Assembly: GCF_020740535.1 (NCBI RefSeq)
Contig: NZ_CP082362.1
Location: 2,108,001-2,172,000 of the forward strand
Length of the DNA: 64,000 nt
Reading direction: 5' to 3'
Source of the DNA: Streptomyces profundus
GTDB taxonomy: Bacteria > Actinomycetota > Actinomycetes > Streptomycetales > Streptomycetaceae
The translations under genes and the position numbers were made by a program. The first letter of the stretch is position 1; each line of letters opens with the position of its first letter. Under the pieces are notes generated by a model. That model did no database searches, was not told the origin of the DNA, and saw nothing but the letters and a program-made list of their open reading frames with translations. Shown piece after piece: positions 36,537 to 46,782 of this stretch.

Positions 36537-38489
36537 TCAGCCGAAGGTGGCGCCCTCGACCTCGGCGACCCGGCGGTCAGGACCGTCGTCGGCCACGGCG
36601 GCCTCGCGCAGCGCCGGGATCAGCGCCGCAGCCGCGTGCTCGGGGGTCATCTCCACCAGGCCGCTGCCCGCGTCGATCAGCACCCCGTCGAAGGTGGAGC
36701 CGTACACCTCGGCCAGCGCGTCCGGGTCGATCACCGGCTGGAGGTTGCCCTGGTCGCTGGGCTCCATGCTGAGCACCCGGGTCAACGTGTCGGGGCTCAT
36801 GGGCAGTTCGACGCCGGCGGCGGAGAGCCAGACCCAGCCGGACATCGCCGGCTCGCCGAACTCCGCGAGCGCCTGCGCCACCTGCTCCTCGCCGACCAGC
36901 GGCTCCTGCGTGGTGACGGGCAGTTCGACGACGGAGTCGCCGTCGCCCGCCGCCCGCTCCCTGAACGCCGCCTCCACGGCGTCGGCCGCGCCCTGCGGGT
37001 CGATGGCCGAACCGGCCTGCCCCGCACGGCCGATGGCCTGGCCGCCCTCGAAGACGACGGTGCCGTCGACCGGGCCGTTGCCGCCGGCACCCGCGGTGAC
37101 GTCGGCCAGCGCCACGGTCAGCTTCTCGCGGTCGACGGAGAACACGGCGTCGACCTCGCGGGCGGAGCCGAAGAGCGAGCCGATGACGGCGACCGGGCTG
37201 TAGTCCGTGCCAGAGGCGGCGCGCGCGGTGGCCTCCGTGTCCACGGCGAGACCGGCCACGCTGGGCTTCAACTCGACCTCCTGCCCGTCGATCAGCAGGA
37301 TCAGCGGCTCGTTGTTGGCCGCGTCGAGGCGCGACTCCAGGTGGCTCTGGGCCTCCTGGGTGCTCATCCCGCCGATCTCGGCGCCCAGGACGGTGGTGCC
37401 CTTGGACACGTCCTCGGGGTTGAGGAAGAGACCCGCGCCATAGGCGATCACGCCCAGGCCGACCACGGCGACGACCAGCAGCTTCACCTTGGACCTGCCG
37501 CGCGGGGCGGCCTTGGCCGCCTTGGGCTCGGCCGGGGGCCGCTCGCCGTCGGAGCCCGGCTCGGGGCGCGGCCCGGGCGGCGGGACCGCGGGCCCCGACC
37601 CGGAGGAGGCCGGGTCGTCGGAGGCGAACGGGCTCGGCAGCGCGCCCGTGGCGGTGAGATCGCTCTCGGCGCCGAGCCCCTTGGGCGGCGCGGGCGGGAA
37701 GGGACCGCCGAGGTCCATCGTGGTGCCCACGGGGTCGTCGACGGGCGGCGGATGCCCCACGGCCTGCGGGGGAATGCCGCCGGGCCGGGGCGCCGGGTCG
37801 TCCGGCGGGAATCCCGCCGGCGCGCCCGAGTGGGGGGCGACCGTCTGCCCCGGGACGGGCGGCACCGCCATGGTGCCGGCGGCCGGCCCCGTGGTCGGGC
37901 CGACGGGCCTGGGCGGCAACGGACCCTGCGGAGTGACCGCCGGCGGCCCGTCGGACGAGCCGCCGAACCAGGCGGGGGTGCCCGGCGGTTGATCCACTCC
38001 CGGCACGCCCTCCGGCGGCGTGTCGGAGAACTGCGGGTGTCCTCCCGGCGGGGTGGGGGGGCCGTCATCCGACGGCGCCTCCTGGCGGCCCTGCGCGTCG
38101 ACCTGGGGCATGGCCCCCGTCGCCGGCGGCTTGCGCGGCTCGAACCAGGAACTCGTCTTCTTGCCCGGGTCACCGGCGGCGGACGCCGGGGCGCCCTGGG
38201 CGGGGCGGCCGGCCGACTCGGCGCGGGGGCCGGAGCCCGGCTTGTTCCGGGTCGGCAGGGGCGGGGGCGGCGCGGCGCGCACCGCCTCGTCGTCCACGGT
38301 CTCCCGCACCACGATCGGGGGAATAGGCCGGGAACCTGGGATGTTGATCCGCGCGCGGGTCGTCATCGTGGTCTCGGTCTTCTTCTCCTCCGCCGGCGGG
38401 GGCCCGGGGCGGGCCTCTCCGTCCCCCTCGTTGCGGTGGGGGTCACCCCATCCCCGGGGGTTGGGCGGATTGTCAGTTTCACGACTCAA
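36537..38489 (-). CDS. peptidoglycan-binding-domain membrane protein
   Basis: A 650-residue protein. A TTG start (GGGAGAT upstream) gives a Pro/Gly-rich cytoplasmic region of about 330 residues, then one membrane span near residues 336-357 and an extracellular region of 290. The latter contains a PG_binding_4-type segment (GTTVLGAEIGGMSTQEAQSHL) and a second similar half. I see no VanW domain, so this is probably a shortened VanW-neighbour type. It may link cytoplasmic proteins to cell-wall growth. mshB and DUF6113 genes are just upstream on the same strand. Confidence 0.85.
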   Translation of the reverse strand: MSRETDNPPNPRGWGDPHRNEGDGEARPGPPPAEEKKTETTMTTRARINIPGSRPIPPIVVRETVDDEAVRAAPPPPLPTRNKPGSGPRAESAGRPAQGAPASAAGDPGKKTSSWFEPRKPPATGAMPQVDAQGRQEAPSDDGPPTPPGGHPQFSDTPPEGVPGVDQPPGTPAWFGGSSDGPPAVTPQGPLPPRPVGPTTGPAAGTMAVPPVPGQTVAPHSGAPAGFPPDDPAPRPGGIPPQAVGHPPPVDDPVGTTMDLGGPFPPAPPKGLGAESDLTATGALPSPFASDDPASSGSGPAVPPPGPRPEPGSDGERPPAEPKAAKAAPRGRSKVKLLVVAVVGLGVIAYGAGLFLNPEDVSKGTTVLGAEIGGMSTQEAQSHLESRLDAANNEPLILLIDGQEVELKPSVAGLAVDTEATARAASGTDYSPVAVIGSLFGSAREVDAVFSVDREKLTVALADVTAGAGGNGPVDGTVVFEGGQAIGRAGQAGSAIDPQGAADAVEAAFRERAAGDGDSVVELPVTTQEPLVGEEQVAQALAEFGEPAMSGWVWLSAAGVELPMSPDTLTRVLSMEPSDQGNLQPVIDPDALAEVYGSTFDGVLIDAGSGLVEMTPEHAAAALIPALREAAVADDGPDRRVAEVEGATFG

Positions 38490-38642
38490 GGCAGGATCTC
38501 CCGGTTGGGCTTCACCAGCCGGCCCGGACACTACCGGGGACGGCGGCTGGCCCCACGATACTGGGGTCGGACAGTCGCCACGCCCTCACCACAGGATTGG
38601 CACATCCGTACCCGTGCCCGACATCCGTCGCCGACGCGCCCG

Positions 38643-39008
38643 TTACCTGGGGGAACGCGTCTCGGGCACGGCGAACATGGGGCGTTCGGTGGGGGCCAGG
38701 GTGGCACAGAGCACGGCGACGGTCATACCGCCCAGCAGAAAGAGGTAACTGCTCGCGCCCGCGGCGTAGACGAAGTCGCCCTGGGGGCGGCTGACGGTGA
38801 GCAGCAGCACCGCCAGCATCCAGCCGCCGGCGGGGGCGGCGGCGCCGACCCGGGTGCGGGTGAGCAGGGCGCCGCCCCAGAAGAGGCCGCCGCAGCCGGC
38901 CAGGGCGAGGAGCGCGCCGAGCGGGAACCATCCGCCCTGCACCAGCGAGCCGGCGACGCCGGCGAGCAGGCCCAGCACACCCAGGCCCAGATAGGCGGCG
39001 ATCCTCAT
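38643..39008 (-). CDS. DUF6113 family membrane protein
   Basis: A 121-residue protein with four hydrophobic segments ([60 protein letters not shown]). The ATG overlaps the mshB stop by four bases, so the two are coupled. The family is found next to mshB in Streptomyces, but its function is unknown. Confidence 0.88.
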   Translation of the reverse strand: MRIAAYLGLGVLGLLAGVAGSLVQGGWFPLGALLALAGCGGLFWGGALLTRTRVGAAAPAGGWMLAVLLLTVSRPQGDFVYAAGASSYLFLLGGMTVAVLCATLAPTERPMFAVPETRSPR

Positions 39009-39874
39009 CGTGACGCTCCCCCGGTCAGGCCGGCGAAGATGTCGTCCCGGGCGCCCGGCGGCGGGGGTTGGCCGGCGCCCAGCCGGAAGTACTCCGTCTC
39101 CCAGAGGGGTTGGGCCAGCCCGTTGGAGAGCGCGAAGGTCTCCCCCGCGACCTCGATCTGGGTGGCGTGGGCCGCCATCGCGGCCTGCTTGGCGGCGTAG
39201 GCGGCGGCCGTGCCGCGCACCGAGACGGCCACGGACGCCTCGTCGGTCACGCCGGGGAGGTCGCCGACCTCGGCGACGTCGGGGAACCGTCCGGGCCCGT
39301 CGGCGCGCAGCCGCTCGAGCCGGGCCTCGGCCTCGGCGGCCGGCAGGCAGTTCCACAGCACGCGGGCCACCCGGTGGCGGTCGCCCGCGCGTTGGACCGC
39401 GCGCATGGCGACGCGGTGGGCCTGGATGTGGTCCGGGTGGCCGTAGCCGCCCTCGGGGTCGTAGGTGATCAACACGTCGGGGCGGGTCTCGACGACGATC
39501 TCGGCGAGGGTGTCGGCCGCCTCGTCGAGGTCGGCCCGCCAGAAGGATTCGGGGCGGTCGTTGCCGGCCAGCCCCATCATGCCGGAGTCCCGGTAGCGGC
39601 CGGGGCCGCCGAGCAGCCGGTGGTCGGTGACGCCGAGGGCGGCCATCGCGGTCGCCAACTCCTCGGCCCGGTAGCCGCCGAGGGCGTCCTCGCGGTCCGC
39701 GGCGAGATGCCCGAGCGAGTCGGGGATGATCTCCCCCTCCTCGCCCAGGGTGCAGGTGACCAGCGTGACCCTGGCCCCTGCCGCGACACAGGCGGCCATG
39801 GTCACACCGTTGGTGATCGTCTCGTCGTCGGGGTGCGCGTGCACGAGCAGCACGCCGGGCTGACCGGAACTCAT
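39005..39874 (-). CDS. mshB: mycothiol biosynthesis deacetylase MshB
   Basis: A 289-residue zinc hydrolase of the PIG-L family. Metal ligands lie in VHAHPDDE (residues 11-18) and in YGHPDH (near residue 145). It deacetylates GlcNAc-inositol, the second committed step of mycothiol formation, in the cytoplasm. The ATG start has GGGGG spacing upstream. The DUF6113 gene follows with a four-base overlap. mshA, mshC and mshD are not in this window. Confidence 0.94.
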   Translation of the reverse strand: MSSGQPGVLLVHAHPDDETITNGVTMAACVAAGARVTLVTCTLGEEGEIIPDSLGHLAADREDALGGYRAEELATAMAALGVTDHRLLGGPGRYRDSGMMGLAGNDRPESFWRADLDEAADTLAEIVVETRPDVLITYDPEGGYGHPDHIQAHRVAMRAVQRAGDRHRVARVLWNCLPAAEAEARLERLRADGPGRFPDVAEVGDLPGVTDEASVAVSVRGTAAAYAAKQAAMAAHATQIEVAGETFALSNGLAQPLWETEYFRLGAGQPPPPGARDDIFAGLTGGASR

Positions 39875-39914
39875 GGGGGGCAGCCTACGTTCCCCCTACA
39901 CGGGCGGGGGTCGC

Positions 39915-40109
39915 TCAGAAGCTGAGTGAGCTGATCATGTCGGCTACTCCGCTGCTGAAGTTGTCGATGGTCGGGGCCATGTTGGAGCTGGCGAGGTAGA
40001 AGCCGAGCAGCACGCAGACCACCGCGTGCAACGTGTTCAGCCCCGCTCGCCTGACCAGCAGAACGACAATGACCAGAAGCAGCAACACCGCTGAGACGGA
40101 GAGCGCCAC
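39915..40109 (-). CDS. small two-span membrane protein
   Basis: A 64-residue protein from a GTG with GGAGGTGAT upstream. It has a membrane segment at residues 3-20, a short basic loop (RRAG) and a second at 28-43 (LHAVVCVLLGFYLASS), then a polar tail. I believe it is conserved near mshB in Streptomyces. Function unknown. Confidence 0.78.
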   Translation of the reverse strand: MALSVSAVLLLLVIVVLLVRRAGLNTLHAVVCVLLGFYLASSNMAPTIDNFSSGVADMISSLSF

Positions 40110-40192
40110 CCGAGATCACCTCCATGGAATCGTGCCTGGTTCAGGGCACGGTGAGACGGCGCGTCCGACGCCGCAGGAGGGACACGCCTTCT

Positions 40193-40237
40193 CGCCATGC
40201 GCCACGGATCATAACGTTCCGTGGCCCTCGCATGGCG
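40193..40237. terminator. hairpin after the first peptide ABC operon
   Basis: Outer 9-bp arms (40193-40201 and 40229-40237) and inner 6-bp arms (40202-40207 and 40219-40224) enclose an 11-base loop, with a short bulge between. It lies 40 bases beyond the stop of the last ATPase gene. Confidence 0.55.
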
Positions 40238-40275
40238 CGGAGCACAGGAGCAGACCAGGGGCGCACGCCCCCCGC

Positions 40276-41394
40276 TCACTCCACCAGGACAGTGCCCTCC
40301 TCGGGGAAGTGGCAGGCGGTCAGATGCCCTTCGGCGTCGCCGCCCAGCCGGACCAGAGGCGGCTCCTCGCTGGCACAGCGGGCCTGGGCCTTCCAGCAGC
40401 GGGTGCGGAAGCGGCAGCCGGAGGGCGGGTTCATGGGCGAGGGCACGTCCCCCTCCAGGCGGATGCGCTCCCTCCTCCCACGCGCCCCCCTGGCCCCCGA
40501 ACTCTGGGGTTGCGCCGAGCCGTCCGCCTCGGTCGGGGGCGCGGGATCGGCCAGCACCGACTCGGCCTCCGGCACCGCGGAGAGCAGCGCGTGGGTGTAG
40601 GGGTGGCGGGGGCGTTCGTAGATCGCCTCGCGATCCCCTATCTCCACGATCCTGCCGAGGTACATCACCGCGATCCGCTGGGAGAAGTGCCGGACGACGG
40701 CGAGGTCGTGGGCGATGAAGAGGAACGCGATGCCGTGCTCGCGCTGCACCCGCCGCAGCAGGTTGATCACCTGGGCCTGGATCGAGACGTCCAGGGCGGA
40801 GACCGGCTCGTCGGCGACGATCAGCTTGGGCTCCAGGGCCAGCGCCCTGGCCACGCCGATCCGCTGCCGCTGGCCGCCGGAGAACTCGTGCGGGAAACGG
40901 TTGTAGTGCTCGGGGTTGAGGCCGACCGTCTCCAGCAGCTCGCGCACCCTGGCCTCCCGACCGCCGGGCGGGTGCACTCCGTTGATCTCCAGCGGGGCGC
41001 CCACGATGGAGCCCACGGTCTGCCGGGGGTTGAGCGAGGAGTAGGGGTCCTGGAAGATCATCTGGATCTCGGACCTGACGGGGGCCAGCTCGCGCCGCGT
41101 GGCGCGGGTGATGTCCCGGTCCCGGTAGGTGATCCGGCCGGCGGTCGGCTCCAGCAGCCGGGCCAGCAGCCGTCCGGTGGTGGACTTCCCGCAGCCGGAC
41201 TCCCCGACGAGGCCGAAGCTCTCCCCGGCGTGCACGGTGAAGTCGAGGCCGTCGACGGCCTTGACGGCGCCGACCGTCCGTTTGAAGGGGAAGCCGCCCT
41301 TGACCGGGAAGTGCTTGGTCAGCCCCTCGACGGTCATCAGGGGGTCCCCCGCGGGCGCCTCCCGCTCTTTCTCGGACGTGCTGACGGTGCTCAT
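40276..41394 (-). CDS. oligopeptide ABC transporter ATP-binding protein (OppF type), operon 1
   Basis: A 372-residue ATPase. Walker [10 protein letters not shown], signature [11 protein letters not shown], Walker B LIVADEP. The C-terminal oligo_HPY region has the cysteine set [15 protein letters not shown] that in related DppD/OppF proteins can hold an Fe-S cluster. Start ATG 41394; the frame opens five codons earlier without support. It powers peptide import with the OppD partner 63 bases upstream. Compared with operons 2 and 3 it carries an insert of about 25 residues near residue 310 (ARGRRERIR preceded by Pro/Ser-rich sequence). Confidence 0.93.
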   Translation of the reverse strand: MSTVSTSEKEREAPAGDPLMTVEGLTKHFPVKGGFPFKRTVGAVKAVDGLDFTVHAGESFGLVGESGCGKSTTGRLLARLLEPTAGRITYRDRDITRATRRELAPVRSEIQMIFQDPYSSLNPRQTVGSIVGAPLEINGVHPPGGREARVRELLETVGLNPEHYNRFPHEFSGGQRQRIGVARALALEPKLIVADEPVSALDVSIQAQVINLLRRVQREHGIAFLFIAHDLAVVRHFSQRIAVMYLGRIVEIGDREAIYERPRHPYTHALLSAVPEAESVLADPAPPTEADGSAQPQSSGARGARGRRERIRLEGDVPSPMNPPSGCRFRTRCWKAQARCASEEPPLVRLGGDAEGHLTACHFPEEGTVLVE

Positions 41395-41457
41395 GGTTGA
41401 AGTCCTCACGCTGGCTCGGGCCCGGCCGCTGCCGCCGGGGTGGTGCGGTGCCGGGCC

Positions 41458-42507
<1,050 letters not shown>

Positions 42508-42519
42508 TCTCAAACGCTC

Positions 42520-43497
42520 CTAGGCCAGCCGCACACGCGGGTCGATCAGCGCATAACAGGCATCCACCAGGATGTTGAAGAGCACGATCATCAGCGCGGC
42601 GAAGAGCATCACGCCCATCAGCATGGGCAGGTTGGACTCGATCACGGAGTTCACGGCGAGTCTGCCGAGCCCCGGCAGGTTGAAGGTGATCTCGGTGATC
42701 ATCGCGCCGCCGAACAGCGAGCCGAGGTCGATGCCGAAGATGGTGACGATCGGGATCAGCGAGCCGCGCCAGGCGTAGCGGAAGAACACCGTCGGCCGGG
42801 ACATGCCCTTGGCCTTGGCCGCGCGCACATGGTCCTCGCGCAGCTGCTCGATCAGCGTCGCCCTGGCCATCCTGGTGTAGTTGGCGGTGAAGATGGTGGC
42901 GAGCACCAGCCAGGGCAGCAGCAGCCCGTTGAACCAGCCCATCGGATCGTCGGTGAACGGCACGTACTTGGGTTGACTGAGGATCTGGGTGTTGTGCACC
43001 AGCAGCGCGAGGGCCAGCGGGCCGATGAAGTAGATCTGCGCCGAGCTGAGCACCAGGGAGGCGGAGCTGACCGTCTTGTCCAGCAGGGTGCCGCGCTGCC
43101 AGGCGGCCAGCATGCCGAGGCCGAGGCCGACGATCAGGAAGACCACGGCGCCGCCGCTGGCCAGCGAGAGGGTGGTGGGCAGCCGGTCCAGGATGGTGTC
43201 GAGCACCGGCCGGTTGTCGGTGAAGGAGAAGCCGAGGCAGGGCGCGGGACAGGAGCCGGCCGGGAAGTCCCGGCCCGCGAACAGCCCCACCATGTACTCC
43301 CAGTACTGCACGGGCACCGGCTTGTCGATGCCCAGGTTCCGCTCCACGATCGCCAACTGGTCGGGCGTGCAGGTCTTTCCGCAGGCCAGCAGCGCTGGGT
43401 TGCGCGGGATCGCGTAGAACAGGAAGAACGTGACGGCGCTGATGATCAGCAGGATGGCGATGGCGCCCAGCGATCGCCGCAGCAGGAATCGGAGCAT
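42520..43497 (-). CDS. oligopeptide ABC transporter permease (OppB type), operon 1
   Basis: A 325-residue permease with six predicted spans. MLRFLLRRSLGAIAILLIIS opening, then the conserved loop with DHVRAAKAKG (EAA motif) near residue 222. There is an extra extracellular cysteine-containing loop (CGKTC) near residue 40. It forms the channel with the OppC subunit encoded at the head of the operon. Confidence 0.93.
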   Translation of the reverse strand: MLRFLLRRSLGAIAILLIISAVTFFLFYAIPRNPALLACGKTCTPDQLAIVERNLGIDKPVPVQYWEYMVGLFAGRDFPAGSCPAPCLGFSFTDNRPVLDTILDRLPTTLSLASGGAVVFLIVGLGLGMLAAWQRGTLLDKTVSSASLVLSSAQIYFIGPLALALLVHNTQILSQPKYVPFTDDPMGWFNGLLLPWLVLATIFTANYTRMARATLIEQLREDHVRAAKAKGMSRPTVFFRYAWRGSLIPIVTIFGIDLGSLFGGAMITEITFNLPGLGRLAVNSVIESNLPMLMGVMLFAALMIVLFNILVDACYALIDPRVRLA

Positions 43498-43539
43498 CGG
43501 GTAGCAGCCCTTTTACGATCGGTCGGCCGGGGTCCGGGC

Positions 43540-43569
43540 GGGGCGCCCACCGCGCTGGGTGGACGCCCC
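43540..43569 (-). promoter_or_regulatory. hairpin between binding protein and permease genes, operon 1
   Basis: A 12-bp stem (43540-43551 and 43558-43569) with one wobble pair, in the 87-base gap after the lipoprotein gene. It may let the binding protein mRNA accumulate above the rest of the operon, as in many peptide operons. Confidence 0.55.
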
Positions 43570-43584
43570 TCAGGTCAGCGACCG

Positions 43585-45405
43585 TCAGCTCTCGTCCTGG
43601 ATCACATGGATACGTTGCATGTCCACGGTGCCCAGGCCGGCGTTGAACTCGGCGCCGCCGATCAGGGAGCCGTGCAGGATGTTCATCTTGTAGTAGTAGA
43701 GCGGTATCTGGGCCACCACGTCCTCGACGAGGTACTTGTTCAGCCCGAACCACTCGGCAGCCGCCTCGGCGGGGTCGGTGATCTCCCTGATGCGGTCGAT
43801 CTCCGCGTTGACGTGCTCGTCGTTGAGATGGGTGTAGTTGCTGGCCTGGTCCTGGATCTGCCGGCCGTCGAACTGCGGCGGGATCACCGTGGCGCTGGAG
43901 AGCCAGTCATGGCCCCAGTTGCTGCGGTACAGGTCGTAGCCGTTGTCCACCACGCCGATCGTGTCGTAGTAGGAGGTCTGCGGCACATCGCTGCGGTTGA
44001 CCACGAAGCCGGCCTCCTCCAGCGCGTCCTCCACGGCCACGGCGGCCCTGGCGTCCTCGTTGTTGGTGTGGTGCACGTAGTTCAGCTCGTAGCCGACCGC
44101 GTCCGCCTCCTCCAGCAGCTCCCTGGCCCGCTCGATGTCGCCCTGCGGGTTGGCCAGCTTGCCGTAGGGGTCGTAGCCCTCCTCGTAGCCGGGCAGCAGC
44201 GGGCTGATCAGGCCACCGGCGTACTCGCCGGAGAACGCGCCCCCGTAGGCGTTGAGCACGCCGTTCAACGGGAGGGCGTAGGCGATGGCCTGGCGCACCT
44301 TGACGTCGGTGACCCGGTCCATGTTGATCGCCAGGGCGGCCACATACTGCTGGTAGCCCTGGACCAGGCGCTCCTGGTACTCCGGGTTGGAGGCGACCTC
44401 GGGGGCGTTGCCCGGGTCCACGCTGCTGTTGAAGCTGAGGGCGTAGCGGTCGTCCCCGTTGTCGGCCATCAGTCGCGTGGTGGAGTCGTCCGCGCTGTGG
44501 CCGAAGGTGATCTCGAACCGGTCCGGGTAGGCGTTGCGCGCCGGATCGGTCGCCGGGTCCCAGTGCTCGTTGCGCACCAACGTCATCGAGCGGTCGGGCC
44601 GGAAGTCCTCGATGGCGTAGGGGCCGGTGGTCAACGGCTCCTGGTCGTAGGTCTCCTGGGTGTCCCCCGCCTCGGAGACCAGCGCGTAGCCGACCATCGA
44701 GAGCGCGTAGGGGAGGTCGGTCTGCGGCTGTTCGAAGTGGAAGACCACCGTCTTCTCGTCCGGGGTCTCCAGCACCGTGTCCGGCAGGTGGTCGCCCTCG
44801 TAGGGCCCCTCGGGCAGCAGCTCGCGGTACTCGGCGCCCTCGGCGTCGGCCAGCCACTGCTGGACGAAGGTCGGGCCGTTGGTGACGAAGGGGGCGAAGG
44901 TGCGCTCGAAGGTGTGGCGGACGTCGGCCGAGGTGATCGGCGTGCCGTCGTTGAAGTGGATGCCGTCCTTGAGGGTGTACGTCCAGGTGCGGCCGTCCTC
45001 GGAGACGGTGCCGGCGTCGGTGGCCAGGTCGCCGACCACGGTGTAGTTGCCCTCGTTGTCCAACCGGACGGCGGTCAGGCCCCGGTGGATCAGGGACGCG
45101 ATGGTGGACTCGGCCGCCACATAGATCTGCCCCGGGTCCAGGTGGTTGGGGGAGACCTCCTGAAGCACGTAGACCGTGCCGCCCGGGGTGGCGCCGGGCA
45201 CCTCCTCGGCCGGTCCCGTGGACGCCTCGACGTCGCCGAAGGATATCTCCTCGGGTGCCTCGGCGGCCGGCCCCCCGTTCTCCTGGCCCCCGCCGCCGTC
45301 GCCCCCGCCACCTCCGCCGCTGCTACACGCGCTGAGGATCAGCGCGCCGGTCAGGGCGATGGCCGCCCCCGTCAGGCGCACCTGGCGCAGTGATCTCTTG
45401 CTCAT
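43585..45405 (-). CDS. oligopeptide-binding lipoprotein (SBP family 5), operon 1
   Basis: A 606-residue exported lipoprotein. Lipobox L-S-A-C near residue 27, then Gly-rich linker and the SBP_bac_5 fold (HTFERTFAP, TVVFHFEQPQTDLP, LALNMDRV-type region). It is longer than the binding proteins of operons 2 and 3, and clearly divergent from them. It captures peptides outside the membrane for the permease. The order permease, binding protein, permease, ATPase, ATPase differs from operons 2 and 3, in which the binding protein comes first. Confidence 0.93.
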   Translation of the reverse strand: MSKRSLRQVRLTGAAIALTGALILSACSSGGGGGGDGGGGQENGGPAAEAPEEISFGDVEASTGPAEEVPGATPGGTVYVLQEVSPNHLDPGQIYVAAESTIASLIHRGLTAVRLDNEGNYTVVGDLATDAGTVSEDGRTWTYTLKDGIHFNDGTPITSADVRHTFERTFAPFVTNGPTFVQQWLADAEGAEYRELLPEGPYEGDHLPDTVLETPDEKTVVFHFEQPQTDLPYALSMVGYALVSEAGDTQETYDQEPLTTGPYAIEDFRPDRSMTLVRNEHWDPATDPARNAYPDRFEITFGHSADDSTTRLMADNGDDRYALSFNSSVDPGNAPEVASNPEYQERLVQGYQQYVAALAINMDRVTDVKVRQAIAYALPLNGVLNAYGGAFSGEYAGGLISPLLPGYEEGYDPYGKLANPQGDIERARELLEEADAVGYELNYVHHTNNEDARAAVAVEDALEEAGFVVNRSDVPQTSYYDTIGVVDNGYDLYRSNWGHDWLSSATVIPPQFDGRQIQDQASNYTHLNDEHVNAEIDRIREITDPAEAAAEWFGLNKYLVEDVVAQIPLYYYKMNILHGSLIGGAEFNAGLGTVDMQRIHVIQDES

Positions 45406-45436
45406 GGGTTCTTACGCACCTGCCCGTTTCGTTGTG

Positions 45437-46408
45437 TCAGCGGATGGTCTTGGGGTCGAACGCGTCGCGCACCGAGTCCCCGAGCAGGTTGAAGGCGACC
45501 ACGAAGACCACCAACGACACTCCGGGGAAGAACATGTAGGTGATGTCGGCGCGGTAGACCTCGGCACCGATGGCGAACATCCGCCCCCAGTCGGGGGTGG
45601 GCTCCACCAGGCCCACGCCGAGGTAGGAGAGCGCGGCGGCCGTGGTCACGAAGTTGGGCAACATGTACGTCGCCTGCACCAGCATCGGGGAGACCACGTT
45701 GGGCAGCAGCTCCTTGCGGATGATCCGCCAGGGCGAGGCCCCGCTCACCTTGGCCGCCTCGACGAACTCCCGTTCCCGCAGGGCCAGCGTCGCGCCGCGC
45801 AGGATGCGGCCCAGCGTCATCCAGCCCAGCACCCAGAGCACCACGACGATCGAAACCACCCGCACATAGGTGGGCGTCTCCTCTCTCGGGTCCACGAAGA
45901 GCGTCGCCACGATCGGCAGGAAGGCCACGAAGAACAGCTGGTTGGGGAAGGCCATCAGCAGGTCGATGAACCGGCTGATCAGGAAGTCGGTCTTGCCGCC
46001 CAGATAGCCGGCGGCGATGCCCAGCACGATCGCGGTGAGGGTGGCCAGCACGGTCACCGCGAGCGCGATCAGCAGCGAGGTGCGGATCCCGTACACCAGC
46101 TGGGTCAACACGTCCCGCCCCATGCCGGGTTCGAGACCGAACCAGAACTCCCCGTCGATTCCGCCGTTGGGCTTGACCGGATAGCCGAACTCGTTCAGCA
46201 GATCCGGTTCTATCTGGCCGTAACGGGTGTAGGGGTCCTTTCCGTACAGCCAGGAGATGACGGGCGCCAGCAGTCCCACCAGGAAGAAGGAGAGCACGAT
46301 ACAGGCGGATATGACCCCGATCCGGTCGCGGCGGAATCGGCGCCACATCAGCTGCCCAGGGGACCGGCCCACCAGTTCGGCGGCGACGACCTGGGTATCG
46401 CTGGACAT
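45437..46408 (-). CDS. oligopeptide ABC transporter permease (OppC type), operon 1
   Basis: A 323-residue permease from the ATG giving MSSDTQVVAAEL. It has six spans and the EAA loop EFVEAAKVSGASPWRI near residue 235. The opening QLMWRRFRRDRIGVISACIVL is the typical cytoplasmic lead of OppC-type subunits. It is the first gene of its operon, and the 31-base gap to the binding protein gene implies co-transcription. Confidence 0.93.
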   Translation of the reverse strand: MSSDTQVVAAELVGRSPGQLMWRRFRRDRIGVISACIVLSFFLVGLLAPVISWLYGKDPYTRYGQIEPDLLNEFGYPVKPNGGIDGEFWFGLEPGMGRDVLTQLVYGIRTSLLIALAVTVLATLTAIVLGIAAGYLGGKTDFLISRFIDLLMAFPNQLFFVAFLPIVATLFVDPREETPTYVRVVSIVVVLWVLGWMTLGRILRGATLALREREFVEAAKVSGASPWRIIRKELLPNVVSPMLVQATYMLPNFVTTAAALSYLGVGLVEPTPDWGRMFAIGAEVYRADITYMFFPGVSLVVFVVAFNLLGDSVRDAFDPKTIR

Positions 46409-46560
46409 CAGATGGCCCCCCGATGGCGCTCTCGCGTGCGATGCGTGTAGAGCGCGACTTTGGCAAGGGGTGGAGTTTCCCGTCAAGGGATAACAAAGGT
46501 ATAAACCTCTGAAGGTGCCCGAGCAGGCCAATACGAAGGCGAACTGACGCCATATCGCGC

Positions 46561-46579
46561 TTGACCGGACCAGAGTCAA
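46561..46579. promoter_or_regulatory. dyad TTGAC-N9-GTCAA before operon 1
   Basis: An inverted repeat about 150 bases upstream of the OppC-type start. On the minus strand it reads TTGACT, and GATATG lies 17 bases on, so it could be both a -35 and an operator. A CGGATAA motif sits at 46591-46597. Confidence 0.35.
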
Positions 46580-46696
46580 TCAGAAATGTACGGATAAGGC
46601 GGGAGGCGGCCTGTTAACAAGGCGGCAACGCCCCCGACCCGGCACCGATATCCGAACGTCCCAGACTGTGGCGGTACGGCCGTGCGGGTGCCGTAG

Positions 46697-46734
46697 ACCG
46701 AGGCGGTGCGGCCATGGGACCGCACCGCCTCGGT
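46697..46734 (-). terminator. terminator of peptide operon 2
   Basis: A perfect 15-bp stem (46697-46711 and 46720-46734) with an eight-base loop, 48 bases after the stop codon of the last ATPase gene. Confidence 0.85.
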
Positions 46735-46782
46735 ACCTCCAACTCCGCTGCCTCCGCTGCCCGTTGGGCTGCCTCAGCCCGT

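Larger units (their letters stand above)
46409..46782. other. 374-base intergenic region between peptide operons 1 and 2
   Basis: No gene. It holds the terminator of operon 2 (46697-46734) and the promoter region of operon 1, where G+C is clearly lower (46470-46600). Confidence 0.5.
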